64,000 nt of DNA, taken from NCBI RefSeq assembly GCF_020966635.1, contig NZ_JAJKFQ010000005.1, positions 62,001 to 126,000 of the forward strand. The letters are read 5' to 3'. Both the position numbers and the translations under genes were made by a program. The notes below the pieces were generated by a model. It worked only from the letters and a program-made list of their open reading frames with translations. It ran no database searches and was not told the origin of the DNA. Of the stretch, positions 25,901-31,700 are shown piece by piece (position 1 is the first letter of the stretch; each line of letters opens with the position of its first letter). The DNA comes from Stieleria sp. JC731. GTDB lineage: Bacteria; Planctomycetota; Planctomycetia; Pirellulales; Pirellulaceae.

Positions 25901-27779
25901 CGATGAACTTGAGACTCAGGATGTGTTCTTCACCATCACTCAAGTTGGCGGTGACCAAGGCCTGTTCGCCACACCACCAACCGCTGTGATCGATCCGGTT
26001 ACCCGTTCGGCTAGCTTGGATTTCGAAACGGCTCCAGATGCCAACGGCACGGCAATCCTGCAGGTGCGTCTGACGGATATTCCGACTGACGGCACTGCGG
26101 CGATGAGCACCGCATATCGGACCTTTACCGTGACCGTCAATCCGGTCAATGACATCCCAACGTTCGATCGGGTGATGGGACCAATCACTGTCTTGGAGGA
26201 CCGCGGCCCCTATTCAGAGCCGTGGGCAACCAACATCAGTCCAGGTCCTGCAGACGAATCAAGCCAATCGGTTCGGTTCGAAGTTACTACACCGACTGAC
26301 GCACAAGCGTTGTTCCAACAGTTGCCAACCATTGGCGACGATGGGGTTCTGCGATTCCTGCCAGCCGCGAACGCCAACGGCACAATCGATTTGACGGTCA
26401 AAGCAATCGATTCAGCCGGTGGTGAATCGTCACCTGTTGTCTTGCGATTAGTGATCACTCCAGTGAATGACATTCCTGTCGCGGTCGGAGATAGCTTGAA
26501 TACCGACGAAGATGCGATTCTGACCATCTTGGAATCGGATCTGTTGGCGAACGATATCGATCCAGACATCAACAATCCGTTTGATGAGCTGTCGATTGTG
26601 TTCAACACAACCGAGTTCCTGTCGCTAAGCGGTGCACAAGTCAGCTATGACGCTGCTTCGGGGCAGATCACTTACGACCCATCGACTTCACTGACCCTGC
26701 AAGCACTTTCGGGAACAGAAGAAGCGACCGATTCATTCACTTACACCGTTGTTGACTCCGAAGGCGAAGTCAGCAATCGAGTGACCGTGACGCTGACGGT
26801 TGCGGGAATCAACGATGCTCCTGTCGCACTCAATGATGCCCCAACGTTGAATCCGAACGGGCCGACGTTGATCGACATCTTGGCGAATGACTCTGATGTC
26901 GACGGCACCTTGGATCCTCTGACGATTGAGATCACATTGCAGCCAGCATTCGGGTCTCTGTCGATCGATGACGACGGATTGGTGACCTTCAACGCGTTTG
27001 GTAGCTTCGCCCAAGAGGATGTATTCCGTTACCGTATCAAGGACAATGACGGGTTGTTCAGTGATGAAGCGACGGTCACGATTCAAGCGAACGCGGCTCC
27101 AATCGCTCGCGAAGATCAAGCCGGCACGTTCTTGAACGAATTTGTCGATATCAACGTCGTCGCCAACGACAATGATCCAGATCCTGTCGCCGGTGCACCG
27201 AATGGAGGCTTGGATCTAGATTCGATTCAGATCGTCGGTGGCCCGCTCAACGGCGAAGCCATTCCACGCGGTGATGGTACTGTCCGCTACATTCCTAACG
27301 ATGGATTCCTGGGAATCGATTCGTTCCAATACACCATTGCCGATTCGCAAGGCCGAGTCAGCAGTCCTGGAACCGTTCGAGTCCAAGTCTCAGGAAGTCG
27401 ACTGCAGAATCCTGACCTCAGGACCGATGTCAACGACGACGGAAACGTTTCGCCAATTGACGCATTGCTGGTAATCAACCGACTCGCTCGCGAGGGAACG
27501 ATCAGCATCCCAGTGACCAATAGCGATGCCGGACCGCCATACTACGACGTCAATGGCGACCAAGTGATTTCACCGGCGGATGCGTTGGCGGTTATCAACG
27601 ACTTGGCATTGCGTCAAGCCGGCGGCCAGGGCGAAGGCGAGTCAGTGCTTGACGGTATCGTTGACGAAACGTTGCCTTCCGCTGGAGCGATGGACTTCAT
27701 CGATCTGATGGTTGACGACGACGATGAAGATGAGGACCGCTTGAACGCTCTCGATGTCGCGTTTGGTGACTTGCTCTAG
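10998..27779 (+). CDS. Giant secreted metzincin-motif protein with beta-helix, PPC, GEVED, cadherin-like and dockerin modules
   Basis: About 5,593 residues from the ATG at 10998; an in-frame codon at 10950 is less likely because the basic leader and the LEDRRMLAG motif (planctomycete exoprotein type) follow the 10998 start. Order: Ig-like region; PPC-like (11830-12220); a zincin region with HEIAHSLGIVH at 12753-12785 (HExxHxxGxxH, residues about 586-596); PPC (12870-13210); one FEF repeat (13435-13740); beta-helix-like stretches (13860-15600); two PPC-like regions (15740-16740); propeller-like region (16960-18300); tandem repeats (18410-20310); beta-sandwich (20480-21450); beta-helix (22020-22580); GEVED (23161-23730); eight or so cadherin-like repeats (23760-27400); dockerin pair (27410-27620). 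I did not find a Met-turn. Probably an exported surface or matrix protein and paralogue of its upstream neighbour. Confidence 0.93.
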   Translation: MSFRRLGSRVKKSSSRQRDNKRQQSRQNLLQQLEDRRMLAGPELIAIRPDSGALLFDGNTLNVAPREFNLLFKGGSDINEATITSDSVKLVRSGGDGTFNDGNEVDVALGYLGLVNPGSTDASDLQQIVFRTASQATHNPKDPSFAFPDDTYQIQVFGTGAAPLSNRGGEAFADGTDFTRTFRLNLGAQVVSVIPQPISDRPYTQASDQIDVYFDNQELNPAQVNDPSYYRLVNTANSAADTDDTTMLPESVTYDQASNRVTLKFATNIPEGTYRLDIGNNGGDDSTLATAVQLGSITDGNPYVGNGFMGDANGISDDATDVDLYSMQLNAGSMLDVSTSSSSIVTQVRARLLDGAGVELADVTVPAGAAIFSGFGIANSGEYFLELSSPDGSTGAYGLNVSVSASPLVINDDNSTFGDATTIGFIGASTVRITSDISPQNVLIPPRAGSEDEPGHRTIQREVHTGLTGTTPQAPAPIRRVAYYFPEVLGFNSSGSPYDNLITEKEKQIVREIFEIYAEQSGYEFIEATGVGDLMIGKGDMRAVDPTLGPGNVAGLASGAFAVLDGSVFNDSNRFFGDGFTGVMFHEIAHSLGIVHSYDIPSNQGNGVPNDVLPGDHDIVHLQRIAPPNSTDIDMYEFTLDEAGTFKAETIAERLATPSLLDTALRLYREVNGEYELISQNDQYFGADSYMEVHLEPGTYFVGVSSTGNTNYDPNVPDSGFDGTTDGVYELQLDFKADRAGELADSTGVPIDGDGDGTPGGVYSFWFQASDVDTNIYVSKTTDSTVGPEGSGTLSNPYDEIDYAFEKAGQRIVIPVDGMNSIADGESFTIDDGTGKTTFQFGTVGPNAIDIGPATSAVEVAEIIEDAINLAKIGPSPALEPTVSVSVVGRTVQFSGINGLDIGGSATLLATPNIVHVLAHSGLDQDVDTLGDNRPYLVGFDTSGNPLADGGEFLVPQGVTAMVQAGALFKMRKANLDAGTADTQSVNRSHGAIQILGMPDRSVYMRSLHNDSVGGDSDGVGPGANSGDFGGIVFRDDSDLEDIGVFLNYVNHVDINNGGGKVFVEANELLFTPIYIDDARPTLTFNFVSNSLGAAISASPDSFDDSLDRIGPDVSGNFLQENTIDGMFIRVITPLGGTIDKLDVNGRFDDTDIPHVFTENLIINGAAGGPVLDGGTLKARAAGRLMVDPGVVIKLDDARIEVERGAGTLIAEGTRNRPVIFTSIADDRFGGSGSFDTQSAGFATPSAGDWSGIYFGQATSGSIDNAYIAYAGGSSPIEGGSASFNTVEIHQADVRIANSFFQNNADGAGGGRNANGRGANGPAVIYVRGAQPILLANDIMDTVDANNTAAAISINANSLNFETVLDRGRSTGMANAFDQIVVNQGPLVRMNRLENNGTNGMVVRGELLTTESVWDDTDMVHVLSGEVIVDNFHTYGGLKLLSSQSESLVIKFANANSGFTATGHGTETEDRIGGTVRVLGMPGKPVVMTSIADDTIGVGYTPSGKINSNTNNSATPTTGSAGDWRGLLFEEFSNDRNVASVREAEPPATNGIDINRRPLAAQDLGTLAPDEQSGDENRRLGFEIEGYISPNAPDDVDVYQFEGTAGTEVWIDIDRTDSTLDAIVEIVNTAGTVLARSIQSQTEVPNEINEFDLDKSLFDGGDHYTQNFRDPGLRYILPGAVGQTGVYFVRVRSNPRTSPDIRSLAGESSGKYQLQIRLRQIQEFPGSTVRYSDIRFASTAIDVRGLPSHSPLVMESGEVEAIGTSGSNDNAGSAEQLVNLLATDMAAIGLSGSIANSTDADWYQFELTQTGIQLIPGVNDGAGTIAVAFDIDYADGAVRADTTLAVYDENLNLVYVGREGNIEDDQQDSTQQDDLSRGSLGDRDPFIGPVHLTPGTESSPRRFYVAVMSDYQQPSALNGVFQAAAGANQLVRLEPINSVERIIEDHIGFQGYSSRGFEIGPKQAEGLFDITTDTTVSNYVKPFTLQDVPLYVMTDQPEDNNNFGDDDYLFTVDPFESSRWLTRVTEDGTATSNLFDGVNDLQDVVVRSDGRMYGYQRLNGDAANVGALVEIDPGTGATTVVGTDNINGQTPTPNTSVYSNQTLNDFDRTIGADQFTTSDEVDALTFRRIGQTGPASAPVPEYDIFYSVRESDAASKLYRATSDGDATLRRATTPTPGGATSENYGIVGDIQPAGVTYNTKFLQAVNPTNNGPQITNIRVKSKIAGVAGQFTISINRPGNNTNATVQGVNFGSNTIFIDIGANNNSGPTAQAIVDAINNHADASQLVTAVIFNGNANNRPAGGDGNGGTPAARISQFNSVIGSDGVDGPLQGRVTGLSYADWYGTGNLFGVTDAGEFLEIDASNATVINRVFASDTIGIDGLSFQGLALGPQNVEGGAYKNTLFAVTDDGTMVAFDTDGNGVLAFSAGAVTQQVVQTASGGTGGFFTLTTDAGGTGRHTTVPISVDSPGRVSVNEAQQLNVQGAGATGTFTLSFVDDVAATTSPAFDINSGDNFIFAEDLSDFPAAPFVIRVNNEEMLINGTAGNALFVQQRGYNGTVVSDHPDTATIFEVVDAATTAPISTPFATTISAAITPGALTVDVDDASGLPSTPFFARIQSEEVEVTDVTGNTLTIVRGSVPTTDQYHDSGRSLMVVTDTITVDDPVPFGTVPGFNIRVNGEEMQVTSVLGSDYIVRRAINGTVAANHNIGATVSRIQTTAPIAYNATTVQVENALEQLEAIGNGNVTVTGTRLYNGTTPGLQNIEFTGNLAARNVQPLRASAEGLIGDEIQQIAMNTAVTGGTFKLEFEGETTADIAFDATTADVQAALELLTTIDAGEIVLSGSLGIGSILVQFTGDRQDTNVQAITIVDDMLLVNEEQEVRITGNPDGGTFTLDIDDPTNGITGSSLPINYNDTAADVLIALQNIPGLTGNIDVTGGPLAGNAIVIEFIGTLAATDVAQFTVTNALTDSTGLTGPAAQVNTIQTINDTIAINEARRGTAVSGTVTTIDDGIISVLDALNQLSDFAPGDITAAGILPSPAAGVTLTFGGAYTGVTVPQLEVDNSLNVSPFSDASVLVTGTPADGASASFSIQAGGLNISGSAPVGIAFSPLDFNLWHPTTRRSGDAGHGINPSADDTRTPADAGRTYDTSGNSVRNFDEIDGGASWQFGFEYWQQNDGGDAEQYLRYSPGVNAQYGILTTEYHSDLSSNPAIVNGGTEVGSYNLPGGGMGSLMTNSFDLDGLTETDRPTLYFNYFLETENYDGSDLDDDDDDPFRDSARVFVSADGGLTWDLVATNNSQLSGNEPSDTPNTAELPGYLSRLADDGLNSADPRAVSQQIVQELFDNSGTWRQARVDLSPYAGMTGLMMRFDFSAAGSMNDDSLNRIDGTVNPAAVGDAAPYGEYASPGNSPRSIRSTNNQFEGFYIDDIIIGASERGEMATGTNSDGGITNLFAGSRTTDNDDDRFPDIVAGRYQLEIRRTEEYVLLAPDPTVGLTFDSNDRHIRDGVETATVSFEPATFVPDLTPNPGTEGWVVTAIDPISGTQSLETPNTVFDTATFEATLQELGSINDESGIIEFDYLVDSTFQSTGLRFLIDGVPQVLDLGGGEIPIPDPQLASGDTGVRTARFSFAQGNPTFTWVFDRSAAIGNEPNKAILDNIRVLQGTSGLAADRNRERPQGIFILDANRITDSQNVGVNIQPGVSETNGVPHPGALVNFPQLNADRYVPGIVVQNNVIAGSTGIRYQGEPNAVANRTVSFGRLLNNTLVGDAQSGTGIEIVGMASPTVMNNLITNYADGIINNGVGTIIRSNYFQDNLRGGAIGSAAIIGANGDPLFRDAANRNFYLVNGTQALDSAQITEQDRFDFLNFKTEIGIPASPILAPDRDQFGQLRVEQDSSPVADRGAIENKDLDAPFAQLLNPIDNDANDRDPSQTVVLVNDPLLDNFTILLDDGRGPNSPSEGTGVNGLTVDDPNDPAIAMQAVRVEQNAQPLVQGVDYTLAYNRTSGVLRLTPLSTLWEPSSIYVITLDNSLISDRAGNKLRSNQANGETRFTIIIPPVDIDYGDAPDSYGTLLGSDGARHTINDSRLPRLGVEIDGDSNGQPSVDATGDDFSGVDDEDGFNVGTFFGIGATDGLFLASAAANPTSNPADVVGFLNPNDAAGTLLSFDVVGDGVLDAWIDFNGDGDFNDFNEKVIDGLAVTDGANQARIVTPSTAVRGLTYARFRISENGVSDPTGIGIGGEVEDYRVRVLDVSATDAVDDDFYSVLEDHVLTVDGTNFPALLDNDVLPSEEFIQPRVVVNGAIVPHPTDTIYRTQNGQVRIDDAALGLFTYTPDPDFEGVDTFEYAVSTQRNEGPEFIQTADFATVSILVEHFNAPPIFDMPASVELNEDEPSSWVIDPFFMNVAGGDPIYGNDEGMENVTFSIVEVSSDPAGLMTQLPVITGNSSIEFFPAADQHGSVVYEITATDDGTPIESTTKTLTVSIRPINDAPRIDPSVINTGEVNTVDDAWSVAADGSITYTLREDNSPAVGQPVEEYFIPLNRDGSVSGYNPIGVLDVFVVGPPNEADPNAVGGNQTLSLESIPVQTNLGGALRLGTDGNGIQGIFYTPPKDYNNAIGSPDQFTYTVIDDGTSWQNGALVPDPKTSTNVVRFDLNPVNDRPEFDINLPPADINDPAGPRKTIETLEDASATLINNFVFNVAAGDNTSAFDEINSITGQSVTFAINPLDFAISQANDYFSLYPTISAEGIFEFRAAPDVFGKFDFEIVLTDNGPSDASRGDLTTSIPQTISIEVLPINDPPVVRDDIDPLEFTINEDGSVDIMAVGTPGNPGLLDVFAPGPDNESENIVPGGNQTVSLRTPVPTSSTFEGTIEEIRDNGALVGLRYYPKEDFVGTDTFTYTVTDDGVTVDFGTGGVEKADPKIATNTVKIFVNPTNDTPQFSGPANVVVDEDAGVVSVSSWANNVLAGPPSALDELETQDVFFTITQVGGDQGLFATPPTAVIDPVTRSASLDFETAPDANGTAILQVRLTDIPTDGTAAMSTAYRTFTVTVNPVNDIPTFDRVMGPITVLEDRGPYSEPWATNISPGPADESSQSVRFEVTTPTDAQALFQQLPTIGDDGVLRFLPAANANGTIDLTVKAIDSAGGESSPVVLRLVITPVNDIPVAVGDSLNTDEDAILTILESDLLANDIDPDINNPFDELSIVFNTTEFLSLSGAQVSYDAASGQITYDPSTSLTLQALSGTEEATDSFTYTVVDSEGEVSNRVTVTLTVAGINDAPVALNDAPTLNPNGPTLIDILANDSDVDGTLDPLTIEITLQPAFGSLSIDDDGLVTFNAFGSFAQEDVFRYRIKDNDGLFSDEATVTIQANAAPIAREDQAGTFLNEFVDINVVANDNDPDPVAGAPNGGLDLDSIQIVGGPLNGEAIPRGDGTVRYIPNDGFLGIDSFQYTIADSQGRVSSPGTVRVQVSGSRLQNPDLRTDVNDDGNVSPIDALLVINRLAREGTISIPVTNSDAGPPYYDVNGDQVISPADALAVINDLALRQAGGQGEGESVLDGIVDETLPSAGAMDFIDLMVDDDDEDEDRLNALDVAFGDLL
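18410..20310 (+). repeat. Nested tandem repeats (types B and C) in the second giant gene
   Basis: Type B units (~90 residues: GTFTLxF strand, helix resembling ATTADVQAALE, NVxVTG strand, FTGxLA strand) recur at about 18410-19330, 19345-19600, 19610-19900 and, degenerate, 19930-20200. The first copy is interrupted at about 18513-19137 by three type C units (FxIRVNxEEM, then VRRAINGTVAANH-like). The interruption is visible because the two flanks join into a normal B unit. Confidence 0.65.
27410..27620 (+). other. Dockerin-like pair of EF-hand loops in the second giant protein
   Basis: DVNDDGNVSPIDALLVIN and DVNGDQVISPADALAVIN form the duplicated loop-helix layout of a type I dockerin, followed by an acidic tail. 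The spacing and the intervening PPYY-type linker match the end of the upstream giant protein. Confidence 0.75.
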
Positions 27780-27797
27780 GGCTAGCTGATATGGAAA

Positions 27798-27824
27798 GCT
27801 CCGGTGGGATTCGTTCCCCGGAGC
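27798..27824 (+). terminator. GC-rich hairpin after the second giant gene
   Basis: GCTCCGG (27798-27804) pairs with CCGGAGC (27818-27824), 19 bases after the stop codon. There is no immediate T-run, so it may be a stabilising hairpin upstream of the better terminator at 27916. Confidence 0.4.
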
Positions 27825-27915
27825 GTTCACGTCCTTTGGATCGTTTTCAGAAGCACCGTGGCCGTCGATTGATATTGCATATCAACTTTGCCAGAGTGGC
27901 TTTGGGTTTTCCGAA

Positions 27916-27944
27916 AGCAGGCTTGCTTCGTAGCCTGCTGTTTT
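27916..27944 (+). terminator. Rho-independent terminator for the second giant gene
   Basis: AGCAGGCT (27916-27923) pairs with AGCCTGCT (27932-27939) over an 8-base loop, followed by GTTTT. It lies just before the end of the oppositely oriented glycosyltransferase gene and fits termination of the plus-strand transcript. Confidence 0.65.
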
Positions 27945-27954
27945 GGAAAGTCAG

Positions 27955-29028
27955 CTAGTTGACGTTCAGCAAGACCTCACGCAATCGATCATAGCAGCGA
28001 TCGCGTGAGTATTCTGTTCGGACCTTCTCAAGGCCAGCAGTAGCGATGCGTTCCCTGGACTGACGGTCGGCGATTAAAAGCCGCAGTGAATCGATCCAGT
28101 CTTGATCTGATGCGGCCAGACGACCGTTGCAGTCGTGCTCAATCAAGAGTTCATTGTCGCCGAGCTTTTGACCGACGACAGCACAGCCAGCCGCCATGTA
28201 AATCCTGGATTTCAACGCGCCGCGATAAAGCGATTCGTCGACCTTGAACATTGGGAAGATTCCGATGTCCATCGCTAGAGCGTTCTGGACCATGCTGGTC
28301 TGGTTGTACGATGGAATCACACTCGGCTGAAAGTGTTCGAATCGTGGAAGTCGATCTGGATCTGCACCTAGAAGCAGCAGTCTCAGATTCGACGATTCGG
28401 CAAACACTTTCTCTAGGGGTTCAAAGATTCGGTAAAGTGCATCAGCCGTGTATTTGCCGCCGATCCAGCCGATGGTGGTTTGGTTGCGATCACGTTTGAT
28501 GGAATCTCGGTAGCGATCGAAGACTTCAATCTGTGGCGAATCGGGAACGATTGCTACGTTGGAGTTATGCGAACGGGTGTACCGAGCTGTGAATTCATTC
28601 TCGCAAATCACCGCATCGGATGTTTGCAACATTTGATGAATATGTTGCCATCCGGCGGATTGAAACGCTGGCAACCAGACGGCATCGATCAAGTCCGTAA
28701 CGACTTTGGTATTTGGAAGATCGCAAAGTCGTTGGTGCAGTCGCCATGAAGGCACCGTGACCAGCATGACCGTATCGTGCGATTTGGCCAGTTCAACAAT
28801 CTGGTCTTCGCGTTTTTGTATGACCTTGGTTTCGGCCCAAATTGCTGGCCTTCGCAGCGAAGGCCGCCAAGGCCATCGCTGCATGATCGCGTTCATTCGC
28901 TCACTGGTTCGGCCGATAAATGTGGCATGCAGTGAGCTGTCTTTCTCGAAGCAATTCTCGAACTGCAATGCGCGAACAGTTGTCGTTGGGGTCGCCAGCG
29001 ATTCGTAAACGATCAAGACTCTATTCAT
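27955..29028 (-). CDS. Glycosyltransferase, GT4-like
   Basis: A 357-residue protein with a GT-B layout: an N-terminal half beginning MNRVLIVYES, and a C-terminal Rossmann half starting near GWIGGKYTAD with LLLLGAD and a later stretch KSRIYMAAGCAVVGQKLGDNELL that corresponds to the sugar-nucleotide-binding region of GT4 enzymes. It should transfer a sugar from a nucleotide donor, probably at the cytoplasmic face of the membrane. It is the last gene of a minus-strand set, 11 bases after the aminotransferase, which suggests a glycan or surface-polysaccharide pathway. Donor and acceptor cannot be read from sequence. Confidence 0.8.
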   Translation of the reverse strand: MNRVLIVYESLATPTTTVRALQFENCFEKDSSLHATFIGRTSERMNAIMQRWPWRPSLRRPAIWAETKVIQKREDQIVELAKSHDTVMLVTVPSWRLHQRLCDLPNTKVVTDLIDAVWLPAFQSAGWQHIHQMLQTSDAVICENEFTARYTRSHNSNVAIVPDSPQIEVFDRYRDSIKRDRNQTTIGWIGGKYTADALYRIFEPLEKVFAESSNLRLLLLGADPDRLPRFEHFQPSVIPSYNQTSMVQNALAMDIGIFPMFKVDESLYRGALKSRIYMAAGCAVVGQKLGDNELLIEHDCNGRLAASDQDWIDSLRLLIADRQSRERIATAGLEKVRTEYSRDRCYDRLREVLLNVN

Positions 29029-29039
29029 GACGTTTCATG

Positions 29040-30194
29040 CTACCAGCCGCTCTTGATCACATCGCAAACACGCTGTGCATCACCGACGTTCATATGAGTG
29101 TGAAGGGGTAAAACCAAGTATCGGTTTTCCATGGCATTCATATTGGGAAGTTCCCCTTCGCGGTATTCTGCAAACACCGAATAACGGTCATTGCGAAAGT
29201 GCACCTGTCCCGATTCGATTCTTGCGTCGCGAAGCTTCTTTTCCAGGTCGGTACGTCGATCAACCAAAACGGTGCAGAGCCACGCGGCATGAACGCGATC
29301 TTCAAGCCCCGCACCGACCACTTGCAGGCCATCGATTCCAGCCAGTTCATCGATGTAGGTTGAAAGAATCGCCTTTCGCAGGGCCAGTGATTCGTCAATG
29401 GTTTTCAGCGCGGCAAGCCCCATTGCGGCGCCGATATCGGTCATTTGGTACTTGTAGCCCACTTCGTAGATATCATTCGCCCATGTGCCGCCTTGTTTGG
29501 CTTTGCGATCGATTCCGAACCAACGTATTCGCTGTGCTTTGTCGACCAGTTCCTCGTCACGCAACATCAGCATCCCGCCGTCGCCGGTAGTGATGTGTTT
29601 GATCGCTTGAAAGGAGAACGCTGTGAAATCACTCATCCCACCCACCGGTCGACCTTTGTAAGTCGCACCGACGGCTTGTGCCGCGTCTTCAATCAAAGGC
29701 ACGCCGCATTCGGTCGCAATCGCCTGAAGTTCGTCCATGTCACAGGGCAATCCGCCATAGTGAACGCACACGATCGCTTTGGTCTTTTCGGTAACGAGCG
29801 AACGGACATGGTCTGGGTCGATGTTCATAGTCCCGGCTTGGGCATCTGCAAAACGGATTTTGATGCCGTGATAGAGCAGCGGGATGCTGGTGGCGGTGCA
29901 GGTAAATACGGGCACAATAACTTCGTCGCCTGGCTGCAAGCCAGCCAGCACGTAGGCTAAGTGCATGGCGTCGGTACACGACCCGACGGCGATCGGATGG
30001 TGATTTGATCCAAGCCAATCTCTGAATTTAGATTCGAACAGGTCGACTTTTGGGCCCTGTCCGATCCAACGAGTCCGCAGTGTGTCAGCCACTTCATCGA
30101 TGGCAGCTTCCGGGACATGGGGATGAAACAGAACGATGTTCTCGCCTTCGACGGGAAGGATCGACTTATCCCGAGTGTCAACAAATTTGGCCAT
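29040..30194 (-). CDS. DegT/DnrJ/EryC1/StrS-family PLP-dependent sugar aminotransferase
   Basis: 384 residues, usual length for the family. The PLP lysine is K199 in SFQAIKHITTGDGG; the PLP-contacting aspartate is D170 in LIEDAAQAVGA; the N-terminal GSCTDAMHLA and PGDEVIVPVFT blocks are typical. These enzymes usually transaminate nucleotide-linked keto-sugars to amino sugars for O-antigen, capsule or glycoprotein glycans. Flanked by a methyltransferase and a glycosyltransferase on the same strand, which supports such a role. ATG start without a clear Shine-Dalgarno. The exact sugar is not predictable. Confidence 0.9.
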   Translation of the reverse strand: MAKFVDTRDKSILPVEGENIVLFHPHVPEAAIDEVADTLRTRWIGQGPKVDLFESKFRDWLGSNHHPIAVGSCTDAMHLAYVLAGLQPGDEVIVPVFTCTATSIPLLYHGIKIRFADAQAGTMNIDPDHVRSLVTEKTKAIVCVHYGGLPCDMDELQAIATECGVPLIEDAAQAVGATYKGRPVGGMSDFTAFSFQAIKHITTGDGGMLMLRDEELVDKAQRIRWFGIDRKAKQGGTWANDIYEVGYKYQMTDIGAAMGLAALKTIDESLALRKAILSTYIDELAGIDGLQVVGAGLEDRVHAAWLCTVLVDRRTDLEKKLRDARIESGQVHFRNDRYSVFAEYREGELPNMNAMENRYLVLPLHTHMNVGDAQRVCDVIKSGW

Positions 30195-30271
30195 GCGATC
30201 GAATCAGAATGGAATAAAAGTTGGGACGCAAATACTGGCGGGCGTCGTGGTGTTGGCAACTAAGCATCGGA

Positions 30272-30931
30272 TTATTTGACCGCTTCGATGCGTATATCAC
30301 GCCACGGCTGTTCATGAAATTTGGGTTCGGATTCACTGAATTCTGTAAAACCGACCGCCGCCAATTCGGATCGGAGATGCCAAGCCGACCAACCAAATGA
30401 ATACGGGGTGAATTTGACTTTGTTCGTAATCTCGGACAGGTCGAAAGCGTAGATACCGCGTACGGCTTCCAAATACCCCGCTTGGTCGTTCGCACAATCA
30501 AGCAAGTGCTGGGCGCATTTTTCAATCGACGGAAGCTCGATGATTAGCCGGCCCCCATGTTGGAGGAGGCTGTATGCGGCGGCAAAGAATTCGCGGGCTT
30601 GCCAGAGATTTAGATAGCTCAGCGAGTGAACCATTAGGATTTCAGAGACGCTCCCTTTGGCAAATGAATGTTTCAATTCACCAAAGTCGAGATACAGATC
30701 GGCACAGGCTCGAGCGTTCGCGTCGATATTGATGTAGCCATCCAGGTGCATGGGACCACATCCAAGATTCAGTCGGATGTCGGTCCGTTCAACCAGCGGT
30801 CCCGTTAGCTGCGGAACCGTTTTGGGACCCAGGACGGCAGTGCTGGGCATGATGCGTTTAGCGATTTCGTAACGTGTTCGACGAACCATACGAGCCGCCA
30901 ATGTCAACGCCTTTCCAATCGTTCCGCTCAT
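30272..30931 (-). CDS. Class I SAM-dependent methyltransferase
   Basis: 219 residues from the ATG at 30931, chosen because it overlaps the TGA of the upstream sulfotransferase gene (ATGA), the usual sign of translational coupling; a longer frame to 30991 would overlap that gene by 64 bases. The SAM motif I is LNLGCGPMHLDGYINIDA, followed by an acidic end of strand 2 and a motif resembling VSEILMVHSLSYL; later LLQHGGRLIIELPS matches motif post-II. It probably methylates a sugar or a glycan-linked small molecule in the same pathway as its neighbours. The target is unknown. Confidence 0.82.
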   Translation of the reverse strand: MSGTIGKALTLAARMVRRTRYEIAKRIMPSTAVLGPKTVPQLTGPLVERTDIRLNLGCGPMHLDGYINIDANARACADLYLDFGELKHSFAKGSVSEILMVHSLSYLNLWQAREFFAAAYSLLQHGGRLIIELPSIEKCAQHLLDCANDQAGYLEAVRGIYAFDLSEITNKVKFTPYSFGWSAWHLRSELAAVGFTEFSESEPKFHEQPWRDIRIEAVK

Positions 30932-31698
30932 TCGCACATCACCTGCAAGCCTTTCTTGATCGCCATCACTCGCCATTTGAATGATGTCCAAGCGCGTGTG
31001 CCCAAGCGGTCGGTACGCATCGTCTTGGAGTAAACGCCGGCATGTTCCTCAGTGAAATCCAGTCCAAGATACTCATGAATTCGCTCGCCAACTTGGACAG
31101 GTTCGCGGCAAAGCTCTTCATACCCGACTTCATGGAACCACGGATGGGCTTTTCCGTAAGTCTCGACACGTTCGAAATGCGCCAAGGTTAACTTCAACCA
31201 GTGGTCCGGATCGTTGAAGACACCGACGCCTGGTTTTTCACGGTGCGATAGTGAGGCGGCAATGTCGTGAGGATCGCGTCGGATGAAAAGAATCTTGCTG
31301 TTGGGGAAGACATCAAGATACAGCGGAAGCAGCACACAAGTTCGAGCGTCTTTGATTCCCCAGGGAGATACACCGTCGTAGCCCCACTGCATCAAGTCGA
31401 TTCGCCACTGCTGTAGCATGAACTCGCCAACCGACGCTCGGAAGCTCATCACTTCATCGACCGACATGATTGGATAGTTTGCCCAGTTGGCGCCTCCACC
31501 CATCAATAGTTCGTCGTTCACATAGTTCGAAAAGAAATGCGATTCGCATTGAGTTGCGTTGTTGACCATGAACAACCCACATGCATGCAGGCATCGAGAC
31601 AGCGCGGTGCTGCCGCTGTTGTGCATTCCCATCACTAGAACGGGGTCTGGTGAATGGCCTTGGAAGTGCGTCGGAATCGGTTTTCTTTGATCGGTCAC
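30928..31698 (-). CDS. Sulfotransferase family protein
   Basis: 256 residues from a GTG start at 31698, two bases after the stop of the small upstream gene. GMHNSGSTALSRCL (residues 24-37) corresponds to the 5'-phosphosulfate loop and ILFIRRDPHDIAASL (136-150) to the 3'-phosphate-binding element of PAPS-dependent sulfotransferases. WGIKDARTCVLLP in the middle is also typical. It likely adds sulfate from PAPS to a carbohydrate, consistent with the sulfated-glycan biology of these organisms. The gene overlaps the following methyltransferase by four bases. Confidence 0.85.
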   Translation of the reverse strand: MTDQRKPIPTHFQGHSPDPVLVMGMHNSGSTALSRCLHACGLFMVNNATQCESHFFSNYVNDELLMGGGANWANYPIMSVDEVMSFRASVGEFMLQQWRIDLMQWGYDGVSPWGIKDARTCVLLPLYLDVFPNSKILFIRRDPHDIAASLSHREKPGVGVFNDPDHWLKLTLAHFERVETYGKAHPWFHEVGYEELCREPVQVGERIHEYLGLDFTEEHAGVYSKTMRTDRLGTRAWTSFKWRVMAIKKGLQVMCE

Positions 31699-31700
31699 GA

